Source: Cristatella mucedo (lineage: Eukaryota > Bryozoa > Phylactolaemata > Cristatellidae). Taken from it: a stretch of DNA of 64,000 bases. The stretch lies in the NCBI GenBank assembly GCA_009760855.2, contig WPIO01000226.1, positions 62,001-126,000 on the forward strand. The letters run 5' to 3'. Under the pieces are notes generated by a model, which saw only the letters and a list, made by a program, of their open reading frames with translations, searched no databases and had not been told where the DNA came from. The position numbers and the translations under genes were made by a program. This document shows positions 34,854-45,768 of this stretch, in pieces. How positions within the stretch are numbered: the stretch's first letter is position 1; each line of letters opens with the position of its first letter.

Positions 34854-35384
34854 TGAGACTAGCCTTGCAGCCATATTCATGGTCAGCTGCAGTGGCCTAC
34901 TTGCTTACATTGGTAGCGAACCTAAAGGGGAATTCCAATAATCAAGCCGAGACACAACTAACGATCGAGTTAGGTTTTTTACAAGCAACTGCGGGAGACA
35001 GTTCCTAATCTTTGATAGGGATCGGATGTTATGGCTAGCTATAGAAGCAGTCTGCTGAATGAAGCTTTTAACTTTAGGCAGCAGTCAAAAAACGACACCT
35101 AAATTTCAAGCACGTGGTGATGGTCGCACAACAGCATCACCTATTAGAAGAGCAAAGCCTTTTAATCCAGCCACATGCTTAGAGTGTCCTATGAGCAGCA
35201 GTTTGGTTTTGGTGCTGCTTATGCTGCTGCTCGTGCTGCTGCTGCTGCTATTGTGCTCTGGTGCTGGTCTGGTGCTGCTGTTCCTGCCAACACCGGGTCG
35301 TGCTGGTGCTTGTGCTGCTGCTGGGTAACTTCAAACAAACAAAGGACAAAGCTGTTGCAGTCAGCTGACAAAAAAATTCTAGCT

Positions 35385-35550
35385 GATTAAACGACCTCTT
35401 TTTGTATGGCAACAGAACAGCCTTAACGGCTATCACCCTTGCTTGCAGTGGTGATAAAGAATCGCCCACCGCAGGAATCTAACCCACGACCTCGGGACCG
35501 AGGTCGTGAAAGCAACCACCTTACCTAGTGTGTCATCACGGCTCACCCGA
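35385..35550 (-). mobile_element. SINE-2 copy, tRNA-derived
   Basis: The reverse strand reads GACACACTAGGTAAGGTGGT, then ACCTCGGTCCCGAGGTCGTG, GGTTAGATTCCTG and GTGGGCGATTCTTTATCACC, ending AAAAGAGGTCG. It matches 59035-59205 over its length. The next interval, 35560-35845, resembles a LINE 3' end (GCAAAGTGCCTAGATAGAG, ATCATTATTACC). Confidence 0.75.
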
Positions 35551-35981
35551 TTCATCATTCGTGTGAACTTATTCACTTCTATTCCTGTCTGTTTTGTGTG
35601 CGTACCTATGCCATGAACCAGAGCTACATGCCAAAAGCTACAAGTCTTATTAACTGATGGCCACGGTGTGTCTCACCGTTTGTTATCCTGCTACGCCATG
35701 TATCATACTTGTTCACATTTGCTTGTTTGATACCATGCATGCAACTAGCCCGTAGATTGATTCTGTTAAAGTGAGCTGCAAAGTGCCTAGATAGAGATGA
35801 AGATCTTCTAGGGTGCTGCAAGCGACGTATCATTATTACCGTCATAATTGCATCTAGCTCTTCTGCCGTTTAGCATTGTGCATTACTAGCCTTGCGACCG
35901 TTCGGTTTTCTTCAGCCCTGGGCAGTGGGTAACCGACAGACTTCTGCAGGGGCAGCTCAGGACCGCGACTCCGGTTTTTAG

Positions 35982-36125
35982 GTGCCTCGTATTTGACGAC
36001 GGCTTTCGGCCGGGCGTGACAAGCCTGGGGGCCACACTCACGCACAAACTGCTGCAACAGCTCTATCGTTCGGGCCGAGTTGAGGCCTTGATCAGCCAGC
36101 GCCTGCAGCTCGAGCTGCTTCGCAG
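35982..36125 (+). CDS. NEK10: NEK10 exon: end of kinase domain and helix
   Basis: Acceptor CCGGTTTTTAG starts a 144-nt exon. Joined to AG from 31246 it restores arginine, then CLVFDDGFRPGVTSLGATL, THKLLQQLYRSGRV and ISQRLQLELLRR, with donor GTAGCC. It corresponds to NEK10 from SRCLTPDAEARPDIVEV into the start of the coiled-coil. RP and the alternating Leu/Met pattern are conserved. There are no frameshifts or stops. The intron before it is about 4.7 kb and holds the CTG array and three LINEs. Confidence 0.85.
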
Positions 36126-37216
36126 GTAGCCATCGCCAATTCACCGAGGAGGAGGAAGGGCGCCCAACTCGAAACTACCAGCGACTCCTGAGCGTGGCTT
36201 ACTCCGGACGCGTCGGCTGAAGCAGCGGCCGACGTCGCAGACGAGAAGGCAGTGGAGGAGTTACTCGTTGGCATGGACGGCAGCAGCCGGCAAATGCCAC
36301 TGGAGAAGACCATGAAAAGGAGGGTTTAGAGACCACCAGCTCGGCCGACGGCCGGCGAGGAGTTCCTACAGCATCGGGCATCGTCCGATGGCCTTGCGTC
36401 GAAAGACGCTGGCAACGCCTCGCGATCTTGTAAAGATACACAAACAAGATCCTGACTTCAAAGAGCAGCTGCTTTACATGGAGCAGTACTACAGCGGCTT
36501 AAGCTTGTGCGATGCCAATCAAGTGCTTTTTGCCGAATCAATGTTTAAGCCTGGCTTCAAGGAACAAGTCATTGGTCACGTTCACTGGCATGGTCAACAA
36601 AGGCCGTAGCTGTTGGTGACTTGGGCTGCGTCTCTCTTTTGCAATTACCATGTTGTACTGACTACCACCAGTGAATCAAACCAGATCGGGTTTTTTTAGA
36701 AACCAAATGGTTCGCATCACGAGCTTGTCGAGCGGTTCAAAGATTACTGAAATGTAAGAAACCTTGCCCTCGTTCCCCCAATGCGAGACCACTTGCGTCT
36801 TTAATCGCTTGCTAGCTATTCAGTATGTTCGCAATGAGAAACGTCATTGCCAACGATAAAAAAGAGCAACGATTGCAGTTATAATGACGACAGCAGCCGG
36901 CGGACGCCACTGGAGAAGACCATGAAAAGGAGGGTTTAGAGACCACCAGCTCGGCCGACGGCCGGCGAGGAGTTCCTACAGCATCGGGCATCGTCCGATG
37001 GCCTTGCGTCGAAAGACGCTGGCAACGCCTCGCGGAAGGCGGCCAAGTGTAGCCGCTGTGCCCCCGGCGAAGCCGCCTACGCCCAGGAGCTCACCGTTGA
37101 GCTCTCCAACGGCGACGGTCGTGCCCTCTTCGGGCTCGGCCGAGGCGTTTGACTTCCTCAGTCGGTCGGAGGCGGTGGGGCGGCTGCTGCAGGCGACGCA
37201 CACCTGCCGGGGTTGA
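36126..37216 (+). CDS. NEK10: NEK10 low-complexity tail, interrupted
   Basis: GC-rich sequence with open but frame-switching segments: LTPDASAEAAADVADEKAVE (near 36205-36260), ATGEDHEKEGLETTSSADGR (near 36298-36360) and EAFDFLSRSEAVGRLLQATH (near 37140-37200). The last resembles the NEK10 tail around TFNILKRSFSASGG. Acidic and Ser-rich composition fits the poorly conserved region between the coiled-coil and C-terminal part. A satellite-derived insert occupies 36425-36884. The exon borders were not resolved. Confidence 0.45.
36275..37033. repeat. ~150-bp direct repeats flanking a satellite insert
   Basis: The segment 36275-36424, containing GGAGAAGACCATGAAAAGGA, CCAGCTCGGCCGACGGCCGG and AGACGCTGGCAACGCCTCGC, is repeated with few differences at 36884-37033. 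Between them lies the 880-bp satellite piece. Only one copy continues into the downstream unique sequence GGAAGGCGGCCAAG. This is far longer than ordinary transposition target-site duplications. Confidence 0.9.
36425..36884 (+). mobile_element. Stray copy of the 880-bp satellite (460 bp)
   Basis: It runs from GATCTTGTAAAGATACACAA, the left arm of the unit's inverted pair, through the intact ORF (LVKIHKQDPDFKEQLLYMEQ, then FKPGFKEQVIGHVHW, stop at 36607-36609). It ends at CGATTGCAGTTATAATGA. The first half of the unit is absent. It shows that the repeat can move out of the 1-9 kb array. Confidence 0.9.
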
Positions 37217-37570
37217 CGTCTATGTAGGGCTGGCTACTCGAGTGGCAGCTGAGGTGGTGACGCTTGGCTGCCTCCGAGGCCGAGCGCTGGAGGCAACCGA
37301 AGCGAGCTCATCGGCGGCGCCCGAGAGCGGACGCGCTTCGGACGCAATGCTCTTGCCTCGAGTGGTTTCAGCTCGAGCGACGACGACGTGTATTTTTTTC
37401 GATGGCGGCCAGTACAAGTAGTCGAAGACCGACGCTCGGCTGATGCCGCTCCCCTCGGCTGTCGTCGGAGACGCCCGAGGCGCCGTTCAAGCTTTGGCGG
37501 CGACGGCGGCTTCCTCCAGAGGGGCTCGAGACGCAGATGCTGCTGCTGTTGCAACCGGTGCCCCCCACAG

Positions 37571-37690
37571 GCGGTGGCGACTTCTTGATACTGGAGATAG
37601 CGGCTTGGCCAGTGAGGCGAATCCCCGACCCAATGCAGATGCTGCTCGGTGGACTGCACAAGATTGCCCACGTGACACATGCCGCCGCCG
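37571..37690 (+). CDS. NEK10: NEK10 exon: C-terminal helical segment
   Basis: After CCCCCCACAG the frame reads GGGDFLILEIAAWPVRRIPD then PMQMLLGGLHKIAHVTHAAA. This matches NEK10 around KVRQISDPIQQILIQLHKII with conserved DP and LHKI. There are no stops. The 3' border is lost in the adjoining GT/CT microsatellite, and the expected continuation (a basic helix with RVIERFKKSL) was not found in the following 3 kb. Confidence 0.78.
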
Positions 37691-37703
37691 GCTCGCTTTC
37701 ATT

Positions 37704-38035
<332 letters not shown>

Positions 38036-38039
38036 GTCG

Positions 38040-38190
38040 CCGAGCTGGTTTGGTCTAGCGGTTAAAGTGCTCGCCGCGACCAAGGTCTGACTGAGGTCGT
38101 GGGCTCGAGCCCTGAGGCATATGTGAAGCGCCTGAATAGAGATCAAGTTCTCTTGGGGCGATATATAAGTGAATTGTATTTATTTATCTA
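38040..38190 (+). mobile_element. SINE-1 copy, tRNA-derived, sense strand
   Basis: GCCGAGCTGGTTTGGTCTAG and CGGTTAAAGTGCTCGCC form the tRNA-like A-box region. GAGGTCGTGGGCTCGAGCCC is the B box. GAAGCGCCTGAATAGAGATC and CTTGGGGCGATATATAAG form the 3' part, followed by a T-rich end. It is flanked on both sides by CT microsatellites, the second at 38203-38262. Confidence 0.85.
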
Positions 38191-38193
38191 ATG

Positions 38194-38202
<9 letters not shown>

Positions 38203-38255
<53 letters not shown>

Positions 38256-38262
38256 TCCCACT
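38203..38262 (+). repeat. (CT)n microsatellite
   Basis: About 25 CT units with few interruptions follow the SINE-1 copy. Confidence 0.95.
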
Positions 38263-38562
38263 TTCTGTGCGTGTCTCTCGACCGCGCTGTAACGAAATTA
38301 TCATTTTCATTCCTTACCATTACGTCGAAAGCTATTGCGTCGGAAGCTAACTGCTGATATACATGTGCTGTATATAACTTCGTCCAGGGGCAAGGTTCCT
38401 GCTCTTCACCACCAAAATCATAGGTTTAGGGTTTAGTCCTACTGAGAGCAATTGCTTATTTCTCACTGCAAGCGATGGTGACAGCTGTTAAATCTCTTTT
38501 GCCATTATACGACTGAGGCAGTTATATCAGCTAACTTGAAAATATATATACAAATATACATA

Positions 38563-38602
38563 TATATATGTGTGTGTGCGTGCGTGCGTGTGTGTGTGTG
38601 TC
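38563..38602 (+). repeat. (TA)n/(TG)n microsatellite
   Basis: A short TATATATA run passes into TGTGTGTGCGTGCGTGCG and TGTGTGTGTG. The following 38620-39285 is GC-balanced with several short open frames on both strands that I cannot assign. Confidence 0.9.
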
Positions 38603-39289
38603 TAGCCGAGTTCCAGTGGTCAAAGGCTAGTTCCCACACTCCGGCCACGCTGCTGCTCGCCATGCCGCTGAACCAGAATAAGACGAGCGGCCGTCAGATT
38701 AAACCTCTTTATAAAAACGCTTGCGCCAACAGCAACAGGGGAACTAAACAAGTCTACAGGGAGGGTCATATACACAGTACACTATGGGGGCGCAAGACGA
38801 CGCAACAAACGCGTTAGTTGGTCAGTCGGCTTCCACCGTCGCCGGCGCCGTCACACCAGTACACGCATACGCCGTTCAAGACCCGGCTAGCTGAGTATTC
38901 TGGGATAGACGGAGCCGACGTCCACAACAGTCGAGAGCTTCCGTATAAAGACGCTAACACACGGGGGAGTTCACGAACACGCTACGTGGTGAACGCGGAA
39001 TATACAAGTCTCAACAACGAGCGAGCTATCCAGCTCCGCTCGGGCCTTGGGTACTCGTCGCCTTGCATGCGTGGCCCCATCGCCGGAGCACGCCTGCAAC
39101 CATCCAGGTGCATAACTCGGCGAGACCAGGAGCCTCCTACACCATGACTTACTCAGGCAACTTCTCCTACCCAAGAGCCCCGGTGACCTCACGTCACCGC
39201 ACATCCCGTAGGTCCCACCGCGGCCTAGCCGGTGACCCTTACCCTTATAGCCGCCCGGTCCCAGCCAACCGAACCTAGCCTGGGTACAC

Positions 39290-39323
39290 AGACACACACA
39301 CACACATATATATATATGTATAA

Positions 39324-39359
<36 letters not shown>

Positions 39360-39372
39360 TTATACATATATG
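39290..39372. repeat. (CA)n and a long AT palindrome
   Basis: A short CA run leads to a perfect inverted repeat: TATGTATAATGAAT, then (AT)n, then ATTCATTATACATA, about 54 bp at roughly 39314-39367. It could extrude as a cruciform. Confidence 0.85.
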
Positions 39373-39609
39373 CATATTTATTAAAAATACCAGAGCTTAC
39401 TGCACACGGATTCACTACGCTGAGTCATAGTGGAATTACACGTCTATTACGCCTCATTCCAGGAAGTACTGGAAGCCATATTTCAGCTTGATGGAAGTGC
39501 CGCGTGACGGAAGGACTGATGGACTTTTTCGCTTTAACTTGGGATATATGCGTACATACATACATATATGAATAAATAAATATATATGTCTTCCTAAAGA
39601 AACAGTCCC

Positions 39610-39745
39610 ATTTCTATAGAAGAATCTAAAAGACTATCACCACAGCTTGCAATGACCAATAAATAATTGCCCAATGAAGGGCTCGAACCCGCGACTTGAG
39701 TAGTGATGAGCGAGCACCTTACCTCCTCACCTTGTGGGCCAAGAC
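39610..39745 (-). mobile_element. SINE-2-related copy, diverged
   Basis: The reverse strand reads AAGGTGAGGAGGTAAGGTGC, then AAGTCGCGGGTTCGAGCCCT (B box) and a short 3' part with GGTGATAGTC. The order matches SINE-2 with substitutions. Sequence from here to 40764 contains no other element I can support. Confidence 0.6.
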
Positions 39746-40764
39746 CCAGCGGCTTTCTGCAACCTTTTGCTACAGAGGGACGAGCATTGGGTGAATGTTA
39801 CATATAAGGCAAAAGATTTGCACGTGGATGTAAAGAGAAAGCGTGTTAGGGTGGATAGCTTTTCTTTCTGTTTGGTCTCGCTCAAAGCCAATCTGTACAC
39901 CAGCAGCAGTTGACGGTACTAAAATGAGATTCAGCTCTCTGGCGGCGCAGTACAAATGTTCTATTATTTTTACGGTTACACTGCATTTCCTACCCGGCAT
40001 ACAAACAATGTAGATAGAAATATCGCGAGCAGCAGCGAAATTAACGTCTGTCAATTCTGCGAGGAAAACCGCTCGTCACACTTCCGGTATATTCAAAATG
40101 GTTGTCTACCGCGTCCGAGTTGGAAGAGCTCTTATTGCCGCTACAGCCACCAACGCCAAAACGGATCGATAATTGAGACGCCGGTTCAATGACTTGGGGT
40201 GGTAGATGAATTAATAAGCGATCCTGTTCTTTCCGGCGCCGCACGTCATTCCGACGGTGCGAGGCGATTGGCGGAGAGCAGTGCCGCTGCGAGCGCCGGG
40301 CTCCCTCGCACGCTAGCTCGCCGAGATCGGCGAGTTTTGCTTTGGCTGGGCCACGGTGTGTGGACGAGCAGGACTCGCACTCGCCACCTCGAAAGGTGGA
40401 CACCAATCTAGCCGACAGCTTGGGTAAGGTCGCGTCTGCTGCAGTGCTGGAGTTATCCGCCCTCGCCACCCAGAGACCGACACCGTACTCGAAAGGCATG
40501 CCCGACGGCCGTTGTTGAGCCTCGAGATTGCTCGAGCCGTGGCGAATCGGAGCCGTCATCGTCTGCTTCGTTCGCTCGACCCACACGGTCTGCTTATTCG
40601 CTTCCGAAGCTGCCGCCGCCGCCGTATTGTTTCCTGGTGGGCCCAGCTCTTTGCGGTTCGGTGCGGTCAGCTGACGTGCTTCGTGGCGGCGCTAAAGCTA
40701 CGCCGAGCCGAACGACGCTGCAGGTGCGGCGACACCGCGGCGCGCGCTCTGGTGCTGGCCGCAG

Positions 40765-40863
40765 ACGGCCTGCCGAACTCGGTCACCTGCGAGCTCGTGC
40801 AAGCCGTCGTCGAGAGCCGGCTGCAGGAGAGCGGTTACTACGGAAACCACCCACGAGCGGCCG
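40765..40863 (+). CDS. NEK10: NEK10 exon: conserved C-terminal motif
   Basis: After CTGGCCGCAG the frame reads GLPNSVTCELVQAVVESRL then QESGYYGNHPRAA, ending at donor GTGAGC. It matches the extreme C-terminal NEK10 motif around GLPTSIELEEGITYEQMQ and EEVLEESGYYNF. There are no stops. The reading frame stays open upstream and downstream in GC-rich DNA, so the exact borders, and whether a further short exon carries the stop, are uncertain. It is the most downstream NEK10 segment found. Confidence 0.8.
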
Positions 40864-41662
40864 GTGAGCCGGCAGCTGTTGCTCCGACGGTGCGTAAGGG
40901 CGAGCGCCGGATTGGCCGACGGGGCCTTCGAGCGAACGAGCACTCTCCGTTGTCAACAGCGCTGCTCGAGCGAGAGAGAAGTCTGAGAATTCGTGCGCTC
41001 GCTCGCGTCCTTCGCGCTGCTGCTATGTTTGACACCGCTACGTTACGTTGCTGTACGCTACGTACGCTGTACGTACGCTGCGTTGCTGCTGCGCGTTACG
41101 TTACGTTGCTTGTATGTCGCGCCTCTTCTATGTATCTGTTTTCTCGCATGCGCAGCGTCCCCCGCCCAGCATGCAGTAGGCTCGGCGACGGAGCCGGAGG
41201 CGAAGCAGAGGTCGGATCAGCGTCGTCGTCGCTTCCAGACACTCGTGACCGGTGCGAGCCGTGCGAGATCATCTCTGAAACTCGGGACGGCTGTTGGAGA
41301 CGAAGCTAGTTGAGCATCGCTGCCGCGTCTTCCTGAGCCGCGGCAGCGGCGGCGGACTCAACGCTGTTTTGTGCCGCTTGCTTGGAAAGGCAAGCGTCGG
41401 TGGAGCAGCGGCGCGGCTCGCTGTGAATCGCGAGAGCGTCGACTCAGCGGCGCGAGCTTCATGTTCATCCCTCCCATCTTCTCGTCACTTCTGATCTGTG
41501 TCGAAGGTGGATGGGCCGATCGCGCATCTGCTGCGGCCATAGCAGACGCTCATTGGATTCGCTAATCTAAGTGAGAATTTTTTCTTTTCTGTTCTTGTGC
41601 AAAAATGTATAAGGTGCCTGCTTTGCTTGGGCCACCATCCTTATCGTTTCCGTCCTACAGTT

Positions 41663-41709
<47 letters not shown>

Positions 41710-42920
41710 ATGTATATATATATGTGTATATAAACAACTTACGTGTTTGCTATAATAAATGAGTGCTGACGCACAGCCGCTACGACGTCGTTATTTTATA
41801 CTGTGTAGCTTTGCCAATGGGAAACTAATTTTCGACTTTATTGCTTGCTTACCTGTACTCAAATTTCTTGCGGCCAACGACGAGCAGCAGCAGAGTGCAT
41901 GAGCGAAGAGACGACAATGATGTCGTAGGCGCCGTCTTTTCGTTCACTGTCTCTCCTGCATGTCTCGTGCCATCTTTATGGCGGTTTGCAATGAAATGCT
42001 TAATTATGAAGACGCCCGTAAAATCAGAAAGACACACTTCAAAAGCAAGACGCAATGATCATGAACCCGGATTTTAAAAGATGCAGTAAAACATTCTAGT
42101 ACCTAGTGAGTTCGGCTAGCCTCACGTCCGGCTGTGGCTGGACATGATGCATTCGAGTTGGTCGATTCTAGAGCGAGTATCATTTGTAGCGGGCAAAATG
42201 TAAAGGCAAGTCATTTTCTGGAAGCCGGTCTTTTATGGAACTATACTTGTATTTGATTTCTCCTCGAAGAGTTCTTGTCGCTGCTGTCCCAAGTCGAGAT
42301 GAATGCTGGTTAGAATTCAGCTATAGACTAAGCGTCCGACCTTTCGATCGTGAGCACTTCGCCCGAGGCGCGAAGTCCGAGCTCAAAGCTAGACATTATT
42401 AATATCTATGAATGTCTGCATGTCCACGAGCGCTTTAAGCGTTCCAGTAGGCTAGCAGAATTGGGCCTGTCGAATCTGCCCGATTTCTGGCGTCTGCCAT
42501 TTATTTCTCTACGGCGAGCCGTCGCCGGAGCTTTCTTAAGTCCTCCACGCATGCGTTTTCCCGCTGGTACCTAAGATCCGCGTCAAATTATAGAGACGCC
42601 GTTTGAGGCAATGTTGTAAGCTGGACGAAAGAACCTCCAGAACGTGACGCGAGAGGTGGCAAGAAGCGGGCGGGGCAATACAGGGGACCCCAATAGCACC
42701 GTGCACGCCGTGCAGCGCTGACTCGATCAGTGAAAGCCAGAAACGATCGGTTTCGTAAAAATACATTGACTGCTCACATCATGCGGGCACTTACGTCTGT
42801 CTGTCTGTAACTTTAACACGGTGCAAAGACCCATTGGGTATGGCTTCGTACGCTTCGCTCAGAGTCTTAGGTGCTTTCCCTGCTCGTACCGGTAGGCCAC
42901 ACATTGTGCCATGTATTTGT
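40864..42920. other. GC-rich flank, no recognisable gene
   Basis: The sequence is CG-rich to about 41560. It includes a degenerate ACGTTACG/TACGCTACG stretch at 41030-41115 that produces meaningless open frames. Then comes AT-richer DNA with a TA/TG microsatellite at 41667-41730. Frames of 60-106 codons overlap on both strands and lack recognisable domains. Confidence 0.5.
41667..41730 (+). repeat. (TA)n/(TG)n microsatellite
   Basis: A TATATA run passes into TGTGTGTGTG and then TATATATATG. Confidence 0.95.
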
Positions 42921-42927
42921 ATGCAAT

Positions 42928-43160
42928 ATATATATATATATATATATATTGCATATATCATATATATATTGCATATATTATATATATATATATATTATTA
43001 ACGATACTATATAACGACACTATATGCTAAATATATACATCATACATATATTACATATTGTATGTGTATGCAATATATATATATATATCATGCATATATA
43101 TCTATATATATATATATATATATACCTGCATAGATTATGTATAAATGTATATATACATAT
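42928..43160. repeat. Long imperfect (TA)n tract
   Basis: Repeated TATATATA blocks separated by TTGCATATA and CATACATA words. The tract leads straight into the tail of the LINE-A copy that follows. Confidence 0.95.
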
Positions 43161-43162
43161 AT

Positions 43163-43818
43163 GTATTATAACAATAATAATACACTTGAATAAAGCGCCC
43201 TCAGATAACTCAATCTCTCTCTAGGTGCTCTATATTTGCTGCAAAGGGAGAAGCGATTAAATGGTGAGTGATATCATGCTTGATATACAACATGAATAAC
43301 AGGGTTAGGCGTGACGGACACAGGGTCAGCATGCAAGTGTGGTTAGTGGCAGGATGCACACTCTCAGCACACATACGCCCGTAAAGGACGAATGAATCAT
43401 AGGGACCCACTAAATGCCGTCCTAAATAGGTTCCTTTTTTAAGTTCTTTTTAAATGTGGACAAGTCAGGAAATGTCGTGACGCAAGTCAGGGATGAGTTC
43501 CACGCTTTGGAAGCATATGAACTAAATACACGATCTCCAAAGGATTTGAGGTTTGTATGAGGTAATGGTAAACTGTTGGATTCCGAAAAGCAGGTGTTAT
43601 GATGCTTGGTCTGGAGGGGCAGTAGATCTGAGAGATATGGCTGGAGCCAAAGAATGAAGCAACCTAAAGGAGAGCGACGAAACCTTGAAGTCGATCCGTT
43701 GCTTGACTGGTAGCCAGTGCAGGTCGGCGAGAAGAGAAGAGGCAACTGCGAAGCTCACGACAGACAAGCCTTAGCAGTGGAGTTTTGCACCAGCTGAAAT
43801 CGCCTGATTGCACACGCC
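43163..43818 (-). mobile_element. LINE-A copy, diverged
   Basis: The tail AACAATAATAATA and AATAAAGCGCCCTCAGATAA are followed on the reverse strand by the 3' UTR and coding end: GDRVFSSYASKAWNSSLTCV and PLQTKHHNTCFSESNS. Upstream nucleotide matches continue to GGTAGGCCAGTAAG at 43818, where a TA microsatellite begins. Frameshifts and changes to conserved residues show it is older than the 25797 copy. Confidence 0.85.
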
Positions 43819-43836
43819 GGGGTAGGCCAGTAAGGC

Positions 43837-43868
<32 letters not shown>

Positions 43869-43945
43869 ATATATATACATATATGTATGTATATATATAT
43901 ATATATATATATAATGTGTGTTTGTGTGTGTGTGTGTGTGTACTA
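43837..43945 (+). repeat. (TA)n/(TG)n microsatellite
   Basis: Alternating TATATATG and TATGTATG blocks end in about ten TG units. A short LINE 3'-like segment (AATGTAAACTGCCTAAAAAG) follows at 43960. Confidence 0.95.
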
Positions 43946-44170
43946 CGTAGTAATATACAAATGTAAACTGCCTAAAAAGATAATACGTTCTCTGAGGACG
44001 CCATACAAATTTAGCCCTACTATTCCTATTTCTGCGTGTCTTCGCATGTACAAAGCAGGCACTATATGCGTTGCGTGCACATATATCACCCGCACTGTTT
44101 TTCTTTATTGGGTATTTCCTTCATGTGCGCCTTGTAGGATACGCGACAGAGGAATTGTGTAGCCGAGCCT

Positions 44171-44389
44171 TCAATCTGAGACAGCATGGCTCGTCGGATT
44201 GAAGAAGCGCAGCCATTTTGACAGAGCTCGACGATCCGATGCCGGAGACCTTTTAACGACGCGATCGAGCTCGCGGACACGCTCGATCGCGTCGCCATGC
44301 AGCCATGTCACGTTCAGCCCGACGCCGCCGCAGGGCTGCGGCGGCAGTGAGCCGGTGGCCGCGGTGGCGCCTGTGGCGGCAGTGGCCAC
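44171..44389 (-). CDS. Small open frame, possible exon, function unknown
   Basis: The reverse-strand ATG at 44389 opens 72 codons: an Ala/Thr/Gly-rich start, then LNVTWLHGDAIERVRELDRV and RALSKWLRFFNPTSHAV. The second half is helical and charged in an ordinary protein-like way, unlike the low-complexity frames nearby. There is no known domain, and I cannot exclude chance in GC-rich DNA. Confidence 0.25.
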   Translation of the reverse strand: MATAATGATAATGSLPPQPCGGVGLNVTWLHGDAIERVRELDRVVKRSPASDRRALSKWLRFFNPTSHAVSD

Positions 44390-44805
44390 GACTCTCGCAG
44401 GATTACTTATGGGATTACCCCTGACCTCGACGAGCTGACCTACCTTAATTTACGCATTAATTGCGCTGGCGCTCGTATGGACCCGGAGCCATGTTGGTTC
44501 CGGAGTCGAGTGTAGTATGCTGGCGAAATAGCTGCAAAGCGTCATTGACAAGGAATCCTTACGAAGCATTTTTTATTTATAAATTTTAGGCTACTGATCC
44601 GTTTCCGTTGAGTACTTTCCTCGTGACGTCTTTGCTTCGTTTTTATTCCAATGTTTATTTTCTGAGCGTCGCCACGCTTGTTGATTCGGTTCACTACGCT
44701 TCAGTTGAAGACTTGCATGATCCGTCGTGTACAGCTAACAGTAGATGTCGCCTTGGCCCCCACTGACCAGGAATAACAGCAGTAGCATACATACATCGTG
44801 GCTTT

Positions 44806-44855
44806 GTGGAGTTACAGACGGAGACACACTACACTACATCGAACGTAGACGGTCG
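44806..44855 (+). mobile_element. LINE-B 3' terminus, very short
   Basis: TTTGTGGAGTTACAGACGGA and GACACACTACACTAC match only the last bases and tail of LINE-B. It is an extremely 5'-truncated insertion. Confidence 0.6.
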
Positions 44856-45007
44856 GTCGCCAGGGAGCTTCCGACTAGCGAGAGCTCAACGACCTCATTT
44901 GTCCCTGCCACCTTCACTGCGACAAAGACCCGTGCTGCGGGTGAGCGCCATCGACTTCGAGGTGAAGAGAGAGCTGACAGCGTTCGTTGGCAGCCGCAGC
45001 AGCAGCA

Positions 45008-45115
45008 GCTGAGGGAGCAGCGGAGGGAGCAGCGCAGGGAGCGGCGCAGGGAGCAGCACAGGGAGCAGCTGAGGAAGCAGCGGAGGGAGCAGCGGAGGGA
45101 GCAGCGGAGGGAGCG
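45008..45115 (+). repeat. 12-bp GGAGCAGCGGAG-type minisatellite
   Basis: About nine imperfect units of (G/A)GGGAGCAGCG(G/C)A follow a short (AGC)n. The frames read EQRREQRR on one frame and AAEGAAEG on another, so coding is not implied. Confidence 0.9.
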
Positions 45116-45689
45116 CTCCGCCTTTCTCTCCCTGCCCTGCTGCACCGCTGCAGCAGCGCACGCGCTCTGCAGCCGGAGCCCTCGCGAATCGACCGATCCG
45201 CCCAGTGCACACTGGACGCCGTAAGCAGGAGAGGTTTTTCAATTACGAGCGAGCCAGCGCCGCGCGTCAGAGGGCAGGCGCTGCTGCGTAATTGCTCGCA
45301 CCTGCATTGCCGGCGCGACGCCGCGCGCGCGCGGCGTGCCTGTGCCTGTGCCTGCCGCTGCCGCTGCCGCTGCCGCCGCCGCCAGGCTCTAATGGATGTC
45401 GGCTCGGCAGTCTTACGTCGGCGCTCGGTACGTCCAGCAGCCGGTCATTACGAGATGACTAGCGAGAGCGCGAGAATTGTGTGCTTTCGGGAGAAATCGC
45501 CTACGCGGTCCGTCCGACGCATCAGGAGCGCGAGCGTAACGTCGCTGCCGCTTCTCTTGGCTGGATGCACGAGCGGATGCCGGCATTATCGACCGGATGC
45601 TCGCCGCGGTTTTGTGAGCGCGCGAGCGAGAGCCGAGCTTCTCGCAATGAAGGGCACAATGTGACCTTGCTCCTGCGGCGTTGTTTAGC

Positions 45690-45768
45690 AAACCCCCGCC
45701 GCCGCCGCCGCCGCCGCAGCCGCCGCCGCCGCCGCCTCCGCCGCCTCCGCCGTTGCCTCAGCCGCTGC
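45690..45768 (+). repeat. (CCG)n tract
   Basis: CCGCCG repeats with CAG, CTC and GTT interruptions. A related (CTGCCG)n lies at 45350-45385. Confidence 0.9.

Noticed and set aside
38040-38112. A functional tRNA gene
   Set aside because: A and B boxes are present, but the flanking 3' sequence is shared by other copies at 24133 and 59838, and no cloverleaf with a good acceptor stem is evident. It is a SINE.
40512-41309. 265-codon frame taken as a whole gene
   Set aside because: Only the part 40765-40863 matches a protein (NEK10 C-terminus) and it has splice signals. The rest is CG-rich sequence with several overlapping frames and the ACGTTACG repeat.
44987-45664. 225-codon Ala/Glu/Gly-rich frame
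   Set aside because: It is generated by the 12-bp minisatellite and flanking CG-rich DNA. Overlapping frames of similar length exist on the other strand.
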